Shown one piece after another: positions 37,390 through 45,332 of a stretch of 46,451 nt of DNA. The DNA is from Thermoproteota archaeon (GTDB lineage Archaea; Korarchaeota; Korarchaeia; B14-G2). The stretch spans positions 1-46,451 of the forward strand of contig QMWA01000002.1 of the NCBI GenBank assembly GCA_003661385.1, read 5' to 3'. Each line of letters begins with the position of its first letter. Position 1 is the first letter of the stretch. The notes below the pieces were generated by a model. That model had not been told where the DNA came from. It made no database searches and saw only the letters and a program-made list of their open reading frames with translations. Made by a program: the position numbers and the translations under genes.

Positions 37390-37908
37390 ATGCCAACAGC
37401 GCTAGAAGCTACCTGGCGAAATAGGTTCAAGGATCCAGTGCTTGTGGAGCTATGGAGGAAAAGGCTTGCAGTCTGGAGAAAGCAGCCTGCAGTAGTCAGG
37501 CTGAAGGGGCCAACTAGACCAGATAAGGCTAGGAGGCTAGGATACAAGGCGAAGCAAGGGGTAATAGTAGTGAGAGTTAGAGTCAGGAAGGGAGGAAGAA
37601 GAAAGGGCAGGCCTAGAGCAGGAAGGAAGCCAGCTGGGCTGGGAGTAAGGAAGCTCACACCAGCTAAGAGCATAAGGTGGATTGCAGAAGAGAGAGCAGC
37701 AAGAAAGTACCCGAACCTCGAGGTTCTCAACTCTTACTACATAGCTGAGGATGGTAAGTACAAGTACTATGAGGTCATACTGGTAGACCCACACCACCCA
37801 GCTATAGCATCAGATCCCCAGCTCAACTGGATAACAAGGCCAGCACACAGAGGTAGAGTATTCAGAGGGCTTACAAGCGCGGGAAAAAAGAGCCGAGGAT
37901 TAAGGTAA
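37390..37908 (+). CDS. rpl15e: Ribosomal protein L15e
   Basis: The 172-residue protein reads [33 protein letters not shown], with [38 protein letters not shown] and an RGL-containing basic C-terminus, all L15e features. The ATG at 37390 is set by GGTGACC upstream; an earlier ATG at 37357 adds 11 residues not expected for the family. First gene of the exosome superoperon. Confidence 0.96.
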   Translation: MPTALEATWRNRFKDPVLVELWRKRLAVWRKQPAVVRLKGPTRPDKARRLGYKAKQGVIVVRVRVRKGGRRKGRPRAGRKPAGLGVRKLTPAKSIRWIAEERAARKYPNLEVLNSYYIAEDGKYKYYEVILVDPHHPAIASDPQLNWITRPAHRGRVFRGLTSAGKKSRGLR

Positions 37909-37909
37909 C

Positions 37910-38386
37910 ATGGCCTTTAAGCGTGCCACAATAGAGACTTATGCTTACCCAACAGAGGATCCAAGCAAGGTAAGGAAGGCCCTGCTATCCCTGATACCAG
38001 AGCACCTCAGAGAGGAAGTAAAGCTGAGACACGAGAAGCTCAGAGGGCAGTTCGGATATAGCATTGAGAAGTACACCATCACAGTGAGAGGAAGGAAAAA
38101 AGCCACTGAGGTAGCTAGAAGAATAATCCAGAGCCTGCCCAAGAAAGACCTAGAGCAGCTTCTCGAGAGAATAGACCTACATATGGATGGAGGAACCCTC
38201 TACATAAGGGTAAGCAAGCAGAAGGCACTTGAGGGAGTAATCGAACTAGAGGAAGGAGGAGACATTATAAGAGTAGTACTAGAAGGCAGCAGCAAAAGAG
38301 CAGTGATTAACGCGATCACGAGGGGAGCTCATAGAGATGAGCAGAATGAAAGGTGCCCTGATAGGATTATACGCCAGAGACTCTAA
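37910..38386 (+). CDS. COG1325 RNA-binding protein of the exosome cluster
   Basis: The 158-residue protein has an ETYAYPTEDPSKVRKALLSLIPEHLREEVKLRHEKLRGQFGYSI start and an IDLHMDGGTLYIRVSKQKAL C-terminal half, the COG1325 pattern, an archaeal RNA-binding protein encoded with exosome and RNase P genes. One base separates it from rpl15e. The last 50 bases overlap the start of rnp3. Confidence 0.88.
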   Translation: MAFKRATIETYAYPTEDPSKVRKALLSLIPEHLREEVKLRHEKLRGQFGYSIEKYTITVRGRKKATEVARRIIQSLPKKDLEQLLERIDLHMDGGTLYIRVSKQKALEGVIELEEGGDIIRVVLEGSSKRAVINAITRGAHRDEQNERCPDRIIRQRL

Positions 38387-39029
38387 GAGGATAGTAGAGC
38401 TTGCCGGCGAAGCAACAAACCTGGGGTATTCCATAGTGGCAGTGATGGCTAATACTGCAGGCTCGCTTAAAGTACTCAGAGAAGCACTGCCTGAAAGCAA
38501 GCACATAAAGCTTGGAGCCCACATAGCTTGTGTAGAAGACTGGAGGACAGAGATAGGAGAGGCCAGGAGATATGCTGACATAATAGTTGCAGAGCCTAAA
38601 AGCCTCCAAAGCTGTAGAGCTGCAACAAGCCATAGGGGAATCGACCTGATAGCTCTCAGGGTAGCGGAGAGGAAGCTGTACTTTGACGACGTCTCAGCTA
38701 GGCAAGCACAAGAAAGAGGAGCTGCAGTAATAGTGTATGTATCAGATCTATGGGGCAAGGGAACTAGAGAACTCCAATATGGCCTCAGGGTCCTGAAAAC
38801 TGAGCTTAAAATAGCATCAACTAGAAGGGTACCGGTGCTCCTGGGAGCGGAGGTGAGAACTCGCTGGGACCTCCGGAGCCCTAGAGTGCTCATGGCTTTA
38901 GCTACTGTGATGCTTAACTTGGATCCGCCGATGGCAGCCAATGCAATAACAGTATTCCCGAGGGTTATGTTGGAGAGAGGAAGGGAGCTGGCCTTGCTCA
39001 AGGTCAGGGGGGTCAGGGCTGCGGGCTAA
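38337..39029 (+). CDS. rnp3: RNase P protein subunit p30
   Basis: The 230-residue protein has the Rpp30 TIM-barrel features VAVMANTAGSLKVLREALPESKHIKLGAHIACVEDW, HRGIDLIALRV and AEVRTRWDLRSPRVLMALATVMLN. It is one of the archaeal RNase P proteins that help mature tRNA 5' ends. It overlaps the COG1325 gene by 50 bases and its stop lies 11 bases into the downstream Pop5 reading frame. Confidence 0.94.
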   Translation: MSRMKGALIGLYARDSKRIVELAGEATNLGYSIVAVMANTAGSLKVLREALPESKHIKLGAHIACVEDWRTEIGEARRYADIIVAEPKSLQSCRAATSHRGIDLIALRVAERKLYFDDVSARQAQERGAAVIVYVSDLWGKGTRELQYGLRVLKTELKIASTRRVPVLLGAEVRTRWDLRSPRVLMALATVMLNLDPPMAANAITVFPRVMLERGRELALLKVRGVRAAG

Positions 39030-39405
39030 GATCCCGATCAAGGCTAGGTGGAGAAGAAGATACATCCTCTTCAGGTACCTCGGAAAGCAGACAATAACCA
39101 CGAGAGAACTCAGCAGCCTCCTTTACAGCACAGCCCTGAGAGTAGGGGGAGTAACTATGCTATCAAGCAGCATACTAGAGCTAATTTACTTCGAGCAGGA
39201 CACTGGACTGGGAGTTCTGATGACAGACCACAAGAGCCTAGACTATGCCCTATGCACAATGGGGCTCATATCAGAGTATAGGGGATCTAGATGCAGACTG
39301 GACATAGCTAAGATAGGAAACACATTGAGATCGCTAGGGCTGAGCATAGAGCAGCTTAAGGCAGCAGCTAAGGCAGCAGCTAGGCTGGCGTTGCAGCTTC
39401 AGTAG
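39019..39405 (+). CDS. rnp2: RNase P protein subunit Pop5, no canonical start codon
   Basis: The frame reads LRAKIPIKARWRRRYILFRYLGKQ, then TITTRELSSLLYSTALRVGGVTML and LIYFEQDTGLGVLMTDHKSLDYALCTMGLI, the Pop5 pattern with conserved basic N-terminus. No in-frame ATG, GTG or TTG precedes this part back to a stop at 38947-38949. The most likely start is CTG 39019 right after GGGGGGTCAGGG, overlapping rnp3 by 11 bases; the first ATG (39157) would delete about a third of the protein. The protein is 128 residues from the CTG, a normal length. Confidence 0.85.
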   Translation: MRAKIPIKARWRRRYILFRYLGKQTITTRELSSLLYSTALRVGGVTMLSSSILELIYFEQDTGLGVLMTDHKSLDYALCTMGLISEYRGSRCRLDIAKIGNTLRSLGLSIEQLKAAAKAAARLALQLQ

Positions 39406-39459
39406 GCTTTTAAATGGCATAGCATACTACTTCAGCTAGCGGAGTGAGAGGTGAACCAT

Positions 39460-40170
39460 GTGTTCCCAATGGCAGGAGGATACGACAGGGCAATAACCGT
39501 CTTCAACCCAGAGGGTAGGCTTCTACAGGTAGAGTACGCTCTGACTGCAACCAAGCAGTCAGCCATATGCTTCGGGATGAAGTGTATAGATGGGGTCATA
39601 CTTGGCGCAAGAAAGGGTGTTACCTCACCGCTAATGGAGGAAGCTGAGAAAGTCTTCAAGATAGACGAACACATAGGAGCAGTCTTCGCAGGGCTCAGAA
39701 GCGACGGAAGAGTGCTAGTGGCAAGAGGGAGGCTGGAGGCGCAGATAAACAGGCTTACATTCGGTGAGCCAATAACAGTAGAGGCTTTAGCAAACAGGAT
39801 AGCAGAGTATGAGCAAGTACACACCCAGTATGCTGGATCCAGGCCATTTGGGGTTCTAATGATAATAGGGGGAGTGGATACAAAGCCCAGGCTCATGATG
39901 ACACACCTAAGCGGCTTTTACCTCCCATATAAGGCTTATGCTGTTGGTATGGGCAGCCAGACAGCTAGACAAGTCTTCGAGGAGGAATACAGAGACGACA
40001 TGAACATAGACGACGGGATGAAGCTAGCCATAAAAGCGGTGCAGAAAGCAGCTGAGAAGAAGGTCCCACCAGACGACCTTGAGATAGCGGTGATCAGAGT
40101 AGAGGACAAGAAGTTCACGAGATTGACACCGGAGGAGGTGAAGAAGTACTTTAGAGCAGCAGGGTACTGA
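39460..40170 (+). CDS. psmA: 20S proteasome alpha subunit
   Basis: The 236-residue protein begins FPMAGGYDRAITVFNPEGRLLQVEYALTATKQS, the alpha-subunit signature with the N-terminal gate region, and has RPFGVLMIIGG and the usual C-terminal charged tail ending AAGY. The start is taken as GTG 39460, six bases after GGTG; a GTG at 39451 adds three residues. With PsmB (8113-8769) it forms the 20S core. Confidence 0.95.
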   Translation: MFPMAGGYDRAITVFNPEGRLLQVEYALTATKQSAICFGMKCIDGVILGARKGVTSPLMEEAEKVFKIDEHIGAVFAGLRSDGRVLVARGRLEAQINRLTFGEPITVEALANRIAEYEQVHTQYAGSRPFGVLMIIGGVDTKPRLMMTHLSGFYLPYKAYAVGMGSQTARQVFEEEYRDDMNIDDGMKLAIKAVQKAAEKKVPPDDLEIAVIRVEDKKFTRLTPEEVKKYFRAAGY

Positions 40171-40180
40171 GGGGGCGCTT

Positions 40181-40858
40181 GTGACAGAAGCCATAATCGC
40201 TAGAATCAGGAGAGGAAGACACCGCTTCGAGATACTTGTGAAGCCAAATGAAGCCTACAAGGTGCTAGAGAGGAAGCCAGTGGACATAAAGGAGGCTCTA
40301 GTGGCTGAGATAGTATACAAGGATTCCAAAAAGGGGATCCAAGCCTCCCAAAGCGAGCTCAAAGAAGGCTTCGGCACAGATGACATCTACAAGATAGCAG
40401 AGACCATACTCAAAAAAGGAGAAATACAGATAACAACAGAGTATAGAAGAGAGCTTATCGAAAGAAGAAAGAGGCAGATAATCGACTATCTGTGCACTTA
40501 TAGCGTAGACCCGAGGACAAACAAGCCACACCCAAGAGCGAGGATAGAGAAAGCACTGGAGCAAGCTAAAGTCAGGATAGACCCATTTAAACCAGCAGAA
40601 GAGCAGGTAAAAGACATACTGCCAGCACTATCCCAGGTGATACCCCTTAAGGTAGGCAGGACAGTGATTAAAGCCAGGTTCCCAGCCTCAACAGCAGCCA
40701 AAGCCAGAGGAATCTTAGGCAGGTACGGTGATGTAAGGTTTGAGGAATGGCTAGAAGACGGAAGCCTGCAGCTAGAGGTGGAGATCCCATCAGGGCTCTC
40801 AACCAAGGTAATAGAGCTGGTAAGTAAGATGAACGGTGAGATAATCCATGCCAAGTAG
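40181..40858 (+). CDS. sbds: SBDS/Sdo1 ribosome-maturation protein
   Basis: The 225-residue protein has the three-domain SBDS layout: ILVKPNEAYKVLERKPVDIKEALVAEIVYKDSKKGIQASQSELKEGFG (FYSH domain), a helical middle and an EGVEVPSGL-type C-domain (LEVEIPSGLSTKVIEL). It clears the aIF6 factor from the large subunit in eukaryotes; the archaeal role is presumed similar. It overlaps rrp4 by 11 bases. Confidence 0.95.
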   Translation: MTEAIIARIRRGRHRFEILVKPNEAYKVLERKPVDIKEALVAEIVYKDSKKGIQASQSELKEGFGTDDIYKIAETILKKGEIQITTEYRRELIERRKRQIIDYLCTYSVDPRTNKPHPRARIEKALEQAKVRIDPFKPAEEQVKDILPALSQVIPLKVGRTVIKARFPASTAAKARGILGRYGDVRFEEWLEDGSLQLEVEIPSGLSTKVIELVSKMNGEIIHAK

Positions 40859-41543
40859 CAGAAAAATCCTCTTCGAGAACAGGAGCATAGTAGTGCCAGG
40901 CGAGGTTGTAGCGATCGGAAACTACAAGCTGAGCACAGGAGTATTCAGAGAAAGAGATGCCGTGAAAGCAAGCAAAGTAGGGCTACTAGACGTCAAAGGA
41001 GATAAGATAGGTGTGATCCCCCTTGAAGGAAGCTATATACCATCAGTAGGCGACGAGGTGATAGGAAAGGTCATAGATGAAGGAGTAAACATGTACCTAG
41101 TAGAGATTAAAGCCCCCTACAATGGAGTCCTACTCAAGAAGATCCAGCCAGATAAGCCTACTAAAGGAGAGCTAAGGATAGGAGAGACAGTAATGGCTAA
41201 AATCATAAGGTTTGATAGGGGAGCCAACCCGCTCCTGAGCATAGACGGGCCAGGGCTAGGTCCACTTAGAAAAGGCATGATACTTGAGGTAGAGCCCAGC
41301 AAGGTCCCAAGGATAATAGGAAAGAAGGGATCAATGATAAAGATGCTCAAGGAGCTAACTGGCTGCGATATAAGAGTAGGAAGAAATGGGCTAGTATGGG
41401 TGTCCTGCAAAGACCCCAGGATCCTAGCGGTCTTAGCTAAGGCCATAAGAAAGATAGAGCTGGAATCACATGTCTCAGGTCTAAGCGACAGAGTTAAAGC
41501 AATGCTCGAAGAGGAGTTAACTAAGGTGAGAGAGGGGAGCTAG
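40848..41543 (+). CDS. rrp4: Exosome cap protein Rrp4 (S1-KH)
   Basis: The 231-residue protein has an N-terminal region SSRKILFENRSIVVPGEVVAIGNYKLSTGVFRE, an S1 domain (ISVGDEVIGKVIDEGVNMYLVEIKAPY) and a KH-like GLGPLRKGMILEVEPSKVPRIIGKKGSMIKML motif. It is an RNA-binding cap of the exosome with Rrp41 and Rrp42 directly downstream. Confidence 0.95.
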   Translation: MPSSRKILFENRSIVVPGEVVAIGNYKLSTGVFRERDAVKASKVGLLDVKGDKIGVIPLEGSYIPSVGDEVIGKVIDEGVNMYLVEIKAPYNGVLLKKIQPDKPTKGELRIGETVMAKIIRFDRGANPLLSIDGPGLGPLRKGMILEVEPSKVPRIIGKKGSMIKMLKELTGCDIRVGRNGLVWVSCKDPRILAVLAKAIRKIELESHVSGLSDRVKAMLEEELTKVREGS

Positions 41544-42305
41544 TTGTCCATTTTTATAGAAAAACCTCCCGAAAAGCTAATCGATGAAGACGGCACGCGA
41601 ATAGACGGCAGGAAACCTGATGAAATGAGGCCGGTAAGGATAGAAGTTGGAATACTCGAGAATGCTGATGGTTCAGCTTACATAGAGTGGGGAGGAAATA
41701 GGATCCTCGCAGCAGTCTACGGGCCAAGAGAACTACACCCAAAGCACCTAGCTCAGCCGGACAAGGCCGTGTTGAGATGCAGATATAACATGGCTCCGTT
41801 CTCGACATCAACCAGGAAGAAGCCTGGGCCAGACAGGAGGAGCATAGAGCTCTCAAAGGTCATCAGAGAAGCCTTAGAGCCAAGCCTGTTCCTCCACGAG
41901 TTCCCAGGAACTACAATAGATGTGTTCGTTGAGGTACTTAGGTCAGATGCAGGAACTAGAGTAGCAGGGACGACAGCAGCATCCGTAGCCCTAGCAGACG
42001 CAGGAATCCCCATGAGAGGGCTCGTCTCAGCATGCACAGTCGGAAGAGTGGGGGATGTACTCGTCCTAGATGTAGGGCATGAGGAAGACCAGTGGGGAGA
42101 CGCTGACCTAGCGCTCTCCATGCTAGTAGACTACAATGAGATAACACTTCTCCAAATGGATGGGACGCTCACACCACAGCAGCTCAAGCAAGCCATAGGC
42201 ATGGCCATGGACGCCTGCAAGAAGATACATGAGCTGCAGAAGCAGGCTATAAGAGAGAAGTACTTGAAAATCGTGAGGGAGATCGCAGGTGAGACCAGCA
42301 CATAG
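41544..42305 (+). CDS. rrp41: Exosome catalytic RNase PH-like subunit Rrp41
   Basis: The 253-residue protein has RIDGRKPDEMRPVRIEVGILENADGSAYIEWGGNRILAAVYGPRE and STRKKPGPDRRSIELSKVIREALEP, AGTRVAGTTAASVALADAGIPM and DVGHEEDQWGDADLALS, the active RNase PH motif set. It is the phosphorolytic subunit of the archaeal exosome. TTG start abuts the rrp4 stop; the end overlaps rrp42 by 17 bases. Confidence 0.96.
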   Translation: MSIFIEKPPEKLIDEDGTRIDGRKPDEMRPVRIEVGILENADGSAYIEWGGNRILAAVYGPRELHPKHLAQPDKAVLRCRYNMAPFSTSTRKKPGPDRRSIELSKVIREALEPSLFLHEFPGTTIDVFVEVLRSDAGTRVAGTTAASVALADAGIPMRGLVSACTVGRVGDVLVLDVGHEEDQWGDADLALSMLVDYNEITLLQMDGTLTPQQLKQAIGMAMDACKKIHELQKQAIREKYLKIVREIAGETST

Positions 42306-43143
42306 GCGTGTAATATCACTCTTAAAGAAGGAGTACATAAAGACCATAATCAAGGAAGACAAGATTAGAGAAGATGGAAGGCACCCACTGGACTACAGGA
42401 AGATCGAAATCAAGGCAAGAGGAGGGTTCACGAAGGGAGAAGGTGAGGCATGGGTCAGGCTAGGAAGGACACAGGTGCTAGCAGGAGTGAAGATAGATGT
42501 AGGAGACCCATACCCAGATTCACCTGACACAGGTGTGCTAATAACCCATGAGGAGCCGCTTCCACTGGCATCACCTACATTCGAGCCAGGGCCACCAGAT
42601 GAGAACGCAATAGAGCTCGCTAGGGTAGTGGATAGAGGAATAAGAAGCGCCGAGGCAGTAGACTTAAAGCAGCTTGTAATACCACACCCCACTGATCCAG
42701 GTAGGAATAAGGTATACCTCATCTTCCTGGATATACATATACTAGACCACGATGGAAACCTACAAGATGCATCAGCACTAGCTGGAATAGCTGCGCTAAT
42801 GACCACAGTGATACCTGAGGTCAAGATGACAGAGGATGGGAAGCTCGAGGCAAACTTAGAGAAGCTTAAGCCCCTGCCAACGAAGGCCATACCAGTCAGC
42901 GTGACCATAGCCAAGATCGGAGACACCTTAATAGTCGACCCCAACCTCACAGAAGAGGAAGTAGCAGATTCCAGAATAACAATAACAGTGGATGACCATA
43001 ATAGAGTCTGTGCCATCCAGATGCTTGGAGGAAGCTTCACGCCAGCAGAGCTAGAGCTTGCTATAGACATAGCAACAGTTAAAAGTAGGGAGCTTATAGA
43101 GAAGGTCAAAGCTGCAGTAAAAGAGGCTGAAGCGAATGCCTAA
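42289..43143 (+). CDS. rrp42: Exosome structural RNase PH-like subunit Rrp42
   Basis: The 284-residue protein has IREDGRHPLDYRKIEIKARGGFTKGEGEAWVRLGRTQVLAGVKIDVG, ENAIELARVVDRGIRSAEAVDLKQLV and DGNLQDASALAGIAALMTTVIPEV. Rrp42 is the catalytically inactive partner of Rrp41 in the hexameric ring. The GTG start overlaps rrp41 by 17 bases; the C-terminus overlaps rpl37ae by eight. Confidence 0.96.
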   Translation: MRPAHRRVISLLKKEYIKTIIKEDKIREDGRHPLDYRKIEIKARGGFTKGEGEAWVRLGRTQVLAGVKIDVGDPYPDSPDTGVLITHEEPLPLASPTFEPGPPDENAIELARVVDRGIRSAEAVDLKQLVIPHPTDPGRNKVYLIFLDIHILDHDGNLQDASALAGIAALMTTVIPEVKMTEDGKLEANLEKLKPLPTKAIPVSVTIAKIGDTLIVDPNLTEEEVADSRITITVDDHNRVCAIQMLGGSFTPAELELAIDIATVKSRELIEKVKAAVKEAEANA

Positions 43144-43375
43144 GATAATCAAGGCCCCCAGATATGGTAAGACCGTCAGAGACAGGTACAATGAGGCGGT
43201 TAGGAAAGCTAAGGCAACGTATGAGTGCCCAAGATGCAGAATGAAGAGAGTAAGACAAGTGATGGCAGGAATCTGGAGGTGCAGAAAATGCGGAGCAACA
43301 TTCACAGGAGGAGCATGGACCCCTAGAACAGACATGGGGTCTGAGAGAAGAGTGCTGCCACCAAGCGCAAAATGA
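43136..43375 (+). CDS. rpl37ae: Ribosomal protein L37Ae (eL43)
   Basis: The 79-residue protein has the L37Ae zinc site CPRC...CRKC within YECPRCRMKRVRQVMAGIWRCRKCGATFTGGAWTP. It overlaps rrp42 and the Brix gene by eight and four bases. In many archaea an rpoP gene follows here; none lies between this gene and the Brix gene. Confidence 0.96.
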   Translation: MPKIIKAPRYGKTVRDRYNEAVRKAKATYECPRCRMKRVRQVMAGIWRCRKCGATFTGGAWTPRTDMGSERRVLPPSAK

Positions 43376-43947
43376 TCCTGATAACAACATCTAGAAGACC
43401 AACCCAAAGGATAAGAAGCTTCATAAAAGACCTAGCCAGATCAATACCGAATGCAGTCAAGAGAAACAGAGGCAAAGCTTCCACTGAAGACCTCTGCATC
43501 GAAGCTGTCGCAAGAGGACTACCCAGAGTGCTTATAGTGGAGAGATGGAAAGGAAACCCAGGAATGCTGAGGTTTATCCTAGCAGCACCAAGACTATGTG
43601 AACAGATAAGAATAGCATTCATACTGAAGGGAATAACCCTATCGAGGGAAATAGGGCTGAAAAGCAGGAGGAAAACAGACAAAAGAGAACTCATCATAGC
43701 AGCCCCATCTAACGCAGGCAAAGAGAGCCAAACCCTATGTGAAGAACTCGCTTTTTGCCTAGGAGAGCACATAGCAGTCGAGCACATAAACATAAGCAGG
43801 AAGCCAGAGGGATATGAGGAGTACTCCGTGCTCGCTCTGACAGCATGGAATCAAGGCTGGAAATTCACCTTCTACGATGGGGAGACCTGGGATGAGACCG
43901 GCCCAAGGTTCACAATCAAAGGGGTTTGGACCTTTGGTAAGGCTTAG
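43372..43947 (+). CDS. Brix-domain (Imp4-like) rRNA-biogenesis protein
   Basis: The 191-residue protein starts ILITTSRRPTQRIRSFIKDLARSIPNAVKRNRGKASTEDLCIEAVARG and has RVLIVERWKGNPG and PRFTIKGVW near the end, the pattern of archaeal Brix proteins. In eukaryotes Imp4-family proteins act in U3-dependent 18S rRNA processing. It overlaps rpl37ae by four bases. Confidence 0.92.
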   Translation: MILITTSRRPTQRIRSFIKDLARSIPNAVKRNRGKASTEDLCIEAVARGLPRVLIVERWKGNPGMLRFILAAPRLCEQIRIAFILKGITLSREIGLKSRRKTDKRELIIAAPSNAGKESQTLCEELAFCLGEHIAVEHINISRKPEGYEEYSVLALTAWNQGWKFTFYDGETWDETGPRFTIKGVWTFGKA

Positions 43948-44308
43948 AGCCGAGATAAAGCTTGAGGGGAGGCCTCAGGAGGTCAAAGCGATTAAAGCCG
44001 CGCTTAAGCCTGAAGTAAACAGGATGGGTATCCGAGGAGCTGAAATCAAGATGCTAGAGTCGGAAAGAGAGGTTATAATCGTGATAGAGAGCAGTAGCCT
44101 GACGAAAACGAGAGCTGTCTTGGACTCAATCATCAAGTGGAGCATAATAGTTTTAAAGACATATAATGCCCTGACGAAAGCTGCGGTGAGCCCCTTTGGG
44201 CACACTAGAGGAGAAAATATCAGCAGCAATACTAAAGAACCCAAGCTCCCTGAAGATACTCAGGAAGAAGGCAGGAGTAACACAAAGGGAGCTAGCCAGA
44301 GAAGTTAA
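43934..44308 (+). CDS. pcc1: KEOPS subunit Pcc1 with C-terminal tail
   Basis: The first 80 residues (VRLRAEIKLEGRPQEVKAIKAALKPEVNRM, EREVIIVIESSSLTKTRAVLDSIIKWSIIVLKTYNAL) match Pcc1, the dimer-forming KEOPS subunit. TTG 43934 is the likely start, giving 124 residues. The last 35-40, rich in Ser, Gly, Glu and Lys, exceed the normal Pcc1 length and lie wholly within the overlap with the next gene. The tail may be an artefact of reading-frame overlap. Confidence 0.82.
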   Translation: MVRLRAEIKLEGRPQEVKAIKAALKPEVNRMGIRGAEIKMLESEREVIIVIESSSLTKTRAVLDSIIKWSIIVLKTYNALTKAAVSPFGHTRGENISSNTKEPKLPEDTQEEGRSNTKGASQRS

Positions 44309-44789
44309 CGTATCACAGAGCTTGATAAGCAAGATAGAGAGAGGAAGGACGACGCCTTCACCAGGTCTTCTATCTGAGATATCCAAGATAATAGCTAGCA
44401 AGCTCCAAAGCATAGAGATAAGAGCAAGCGATATCATGGGAGATCTAACTGAGGTAGATCCATCAGACAGCTTAGATAAGGTATGTGAGCTGCTCCTAAA
44501 GGGGAAGAGAGTAATCCTCGGGAGAAAGTGCATAACGCATAGGTCCTTGATCAAAGCTGCAATAGAAAACCCAGAGACACCACTGACTGCGATACCAGCA
44601 ATAGACGCAGCAGAGGAAGCAGCTCTGGTAGAGGAGGACGAGCCGGTTATGAGGATAGCAGAGCTGCTATTGAAAAACGAGGTAGTAGCAGTGGCTAGAG
44701 GGGAAATTATAGTGGGTATCATAACGAGAGAGGATGTAGTGAAGGCAATAAGGAAGTTTATGGGGATACCAGCTAAGGGTGGAATATGA
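44196..44789 (+). CDS. HTH and CBS-domain regulator
   Basis: The 197-residue protein begins with a Xre/lambda-like helix-turn-helix (LKILRKKAGVTQRELAREVNVSQSLISKIERGRTTPSPGLLSEISKIIA, about residues 19-70) followed by a CBS-like pair (about 85-190; DSLDKVCELLLKGKRVILG, RIAELLLKNEVVAVARGEIIVGIITREDVVKAI). CBS pairs bind adenylate ligands, so this looks like a ligand-sensing transcription regulator. The TTG start makes the gene overlap pcc1 by 113 bases. Confidence 0.85.
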   Translation: MGTLEEKISAAILKNPSSLKILRKKAGVTQRELAREVNVSQSLISKIERGRTTPSPGLLSEISKIIASKLQSIEIRASDIMGDLTEVDPSDSLDKVCELLLKGKRVILGRKCITHRSLIKAAIENPETPLTAIPAIDAAEEAALVEEDEPVMRIAELLLKNEVVAVARGEIIVGIITREDVVKAIRKFMGIPAKGGI

Positions 44790-45331
44790 AGGCAGCTGGA
44801 ATAGATCTCACTGGATCGGAGAGCAAAGCAACCTCAATTGCAATAGTCTCAGGCGGCAAGATCAGGCTTTACAGGGCTACAGCAGATCATGAAATCATAG
44901 AAGTGGTATCCAGAGAGAAGCCAGACGTAATTGCCATAGACGCCCCCCTAACCAAGCCACACGAAGGGTATCTCAGGAAACTAGAGAGAAAAGCCGCCAA
45001 AGAAGGCATCAAGCTGCTTCCACCGATGCTAAGAGGGATGAGAAAGCTCACAGAGAGAGGAGTAAGGCTTAGAAGAGCCCTAGAAGAGAGGGGATTCAAC
45101 GTAATAGAAGTTCACCCCACATCTAGCAGAAAGATCCTGGGAATCTCAGGCAGCTTAGAAGAGGCTTGGAAGAACGCGCTCGGCATAGCTAAGGTGAGCA
45201 CCTCACCCGATATAAAGCCCAGCAGAGACGACTTAGATGCCCTTCTGGCAGCAATCACTGGAATATACTACCTAAAGGGTAAGTATAGGTCAATTAAGGG
45301 AGAGGGAGAGCTTATACTCCCATCACCATAG
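44786..45331 (+). CDS. DUF429 RNase H-like protein
   Basis: The 181-residue protein starts KAAGIDLTGSESKATSIAIVSGG and has DVIAIDAPLTKPHEGYLRKLERKAAKEG, PTSSRKILG and SRDDLDALLAAITGIYYLKG. These are the acidic positions of the DUF429 RNase H-like family, thought to be nucleases. It overlaps the HTH-CBS gene by four bases. Exact role unknown. Confidence 0.85.
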   Translation: MKAAGIDLTGSESKATSIAIVSGGKIRLYRATADHEIIEVVSREKPDVIAIDAPLTKPHEGYLRKLERKAAKEGIKLLPPMLRGMRKLTERGVRLRRALEERGFNVIEVHPTSSRKILGISGSLEEAWKNALGIAKVSTSPDIKPSRDDLDALLAAITGIYYLKGKYRSIKGEGELILPSP

Positions 45332-45332
45332 C

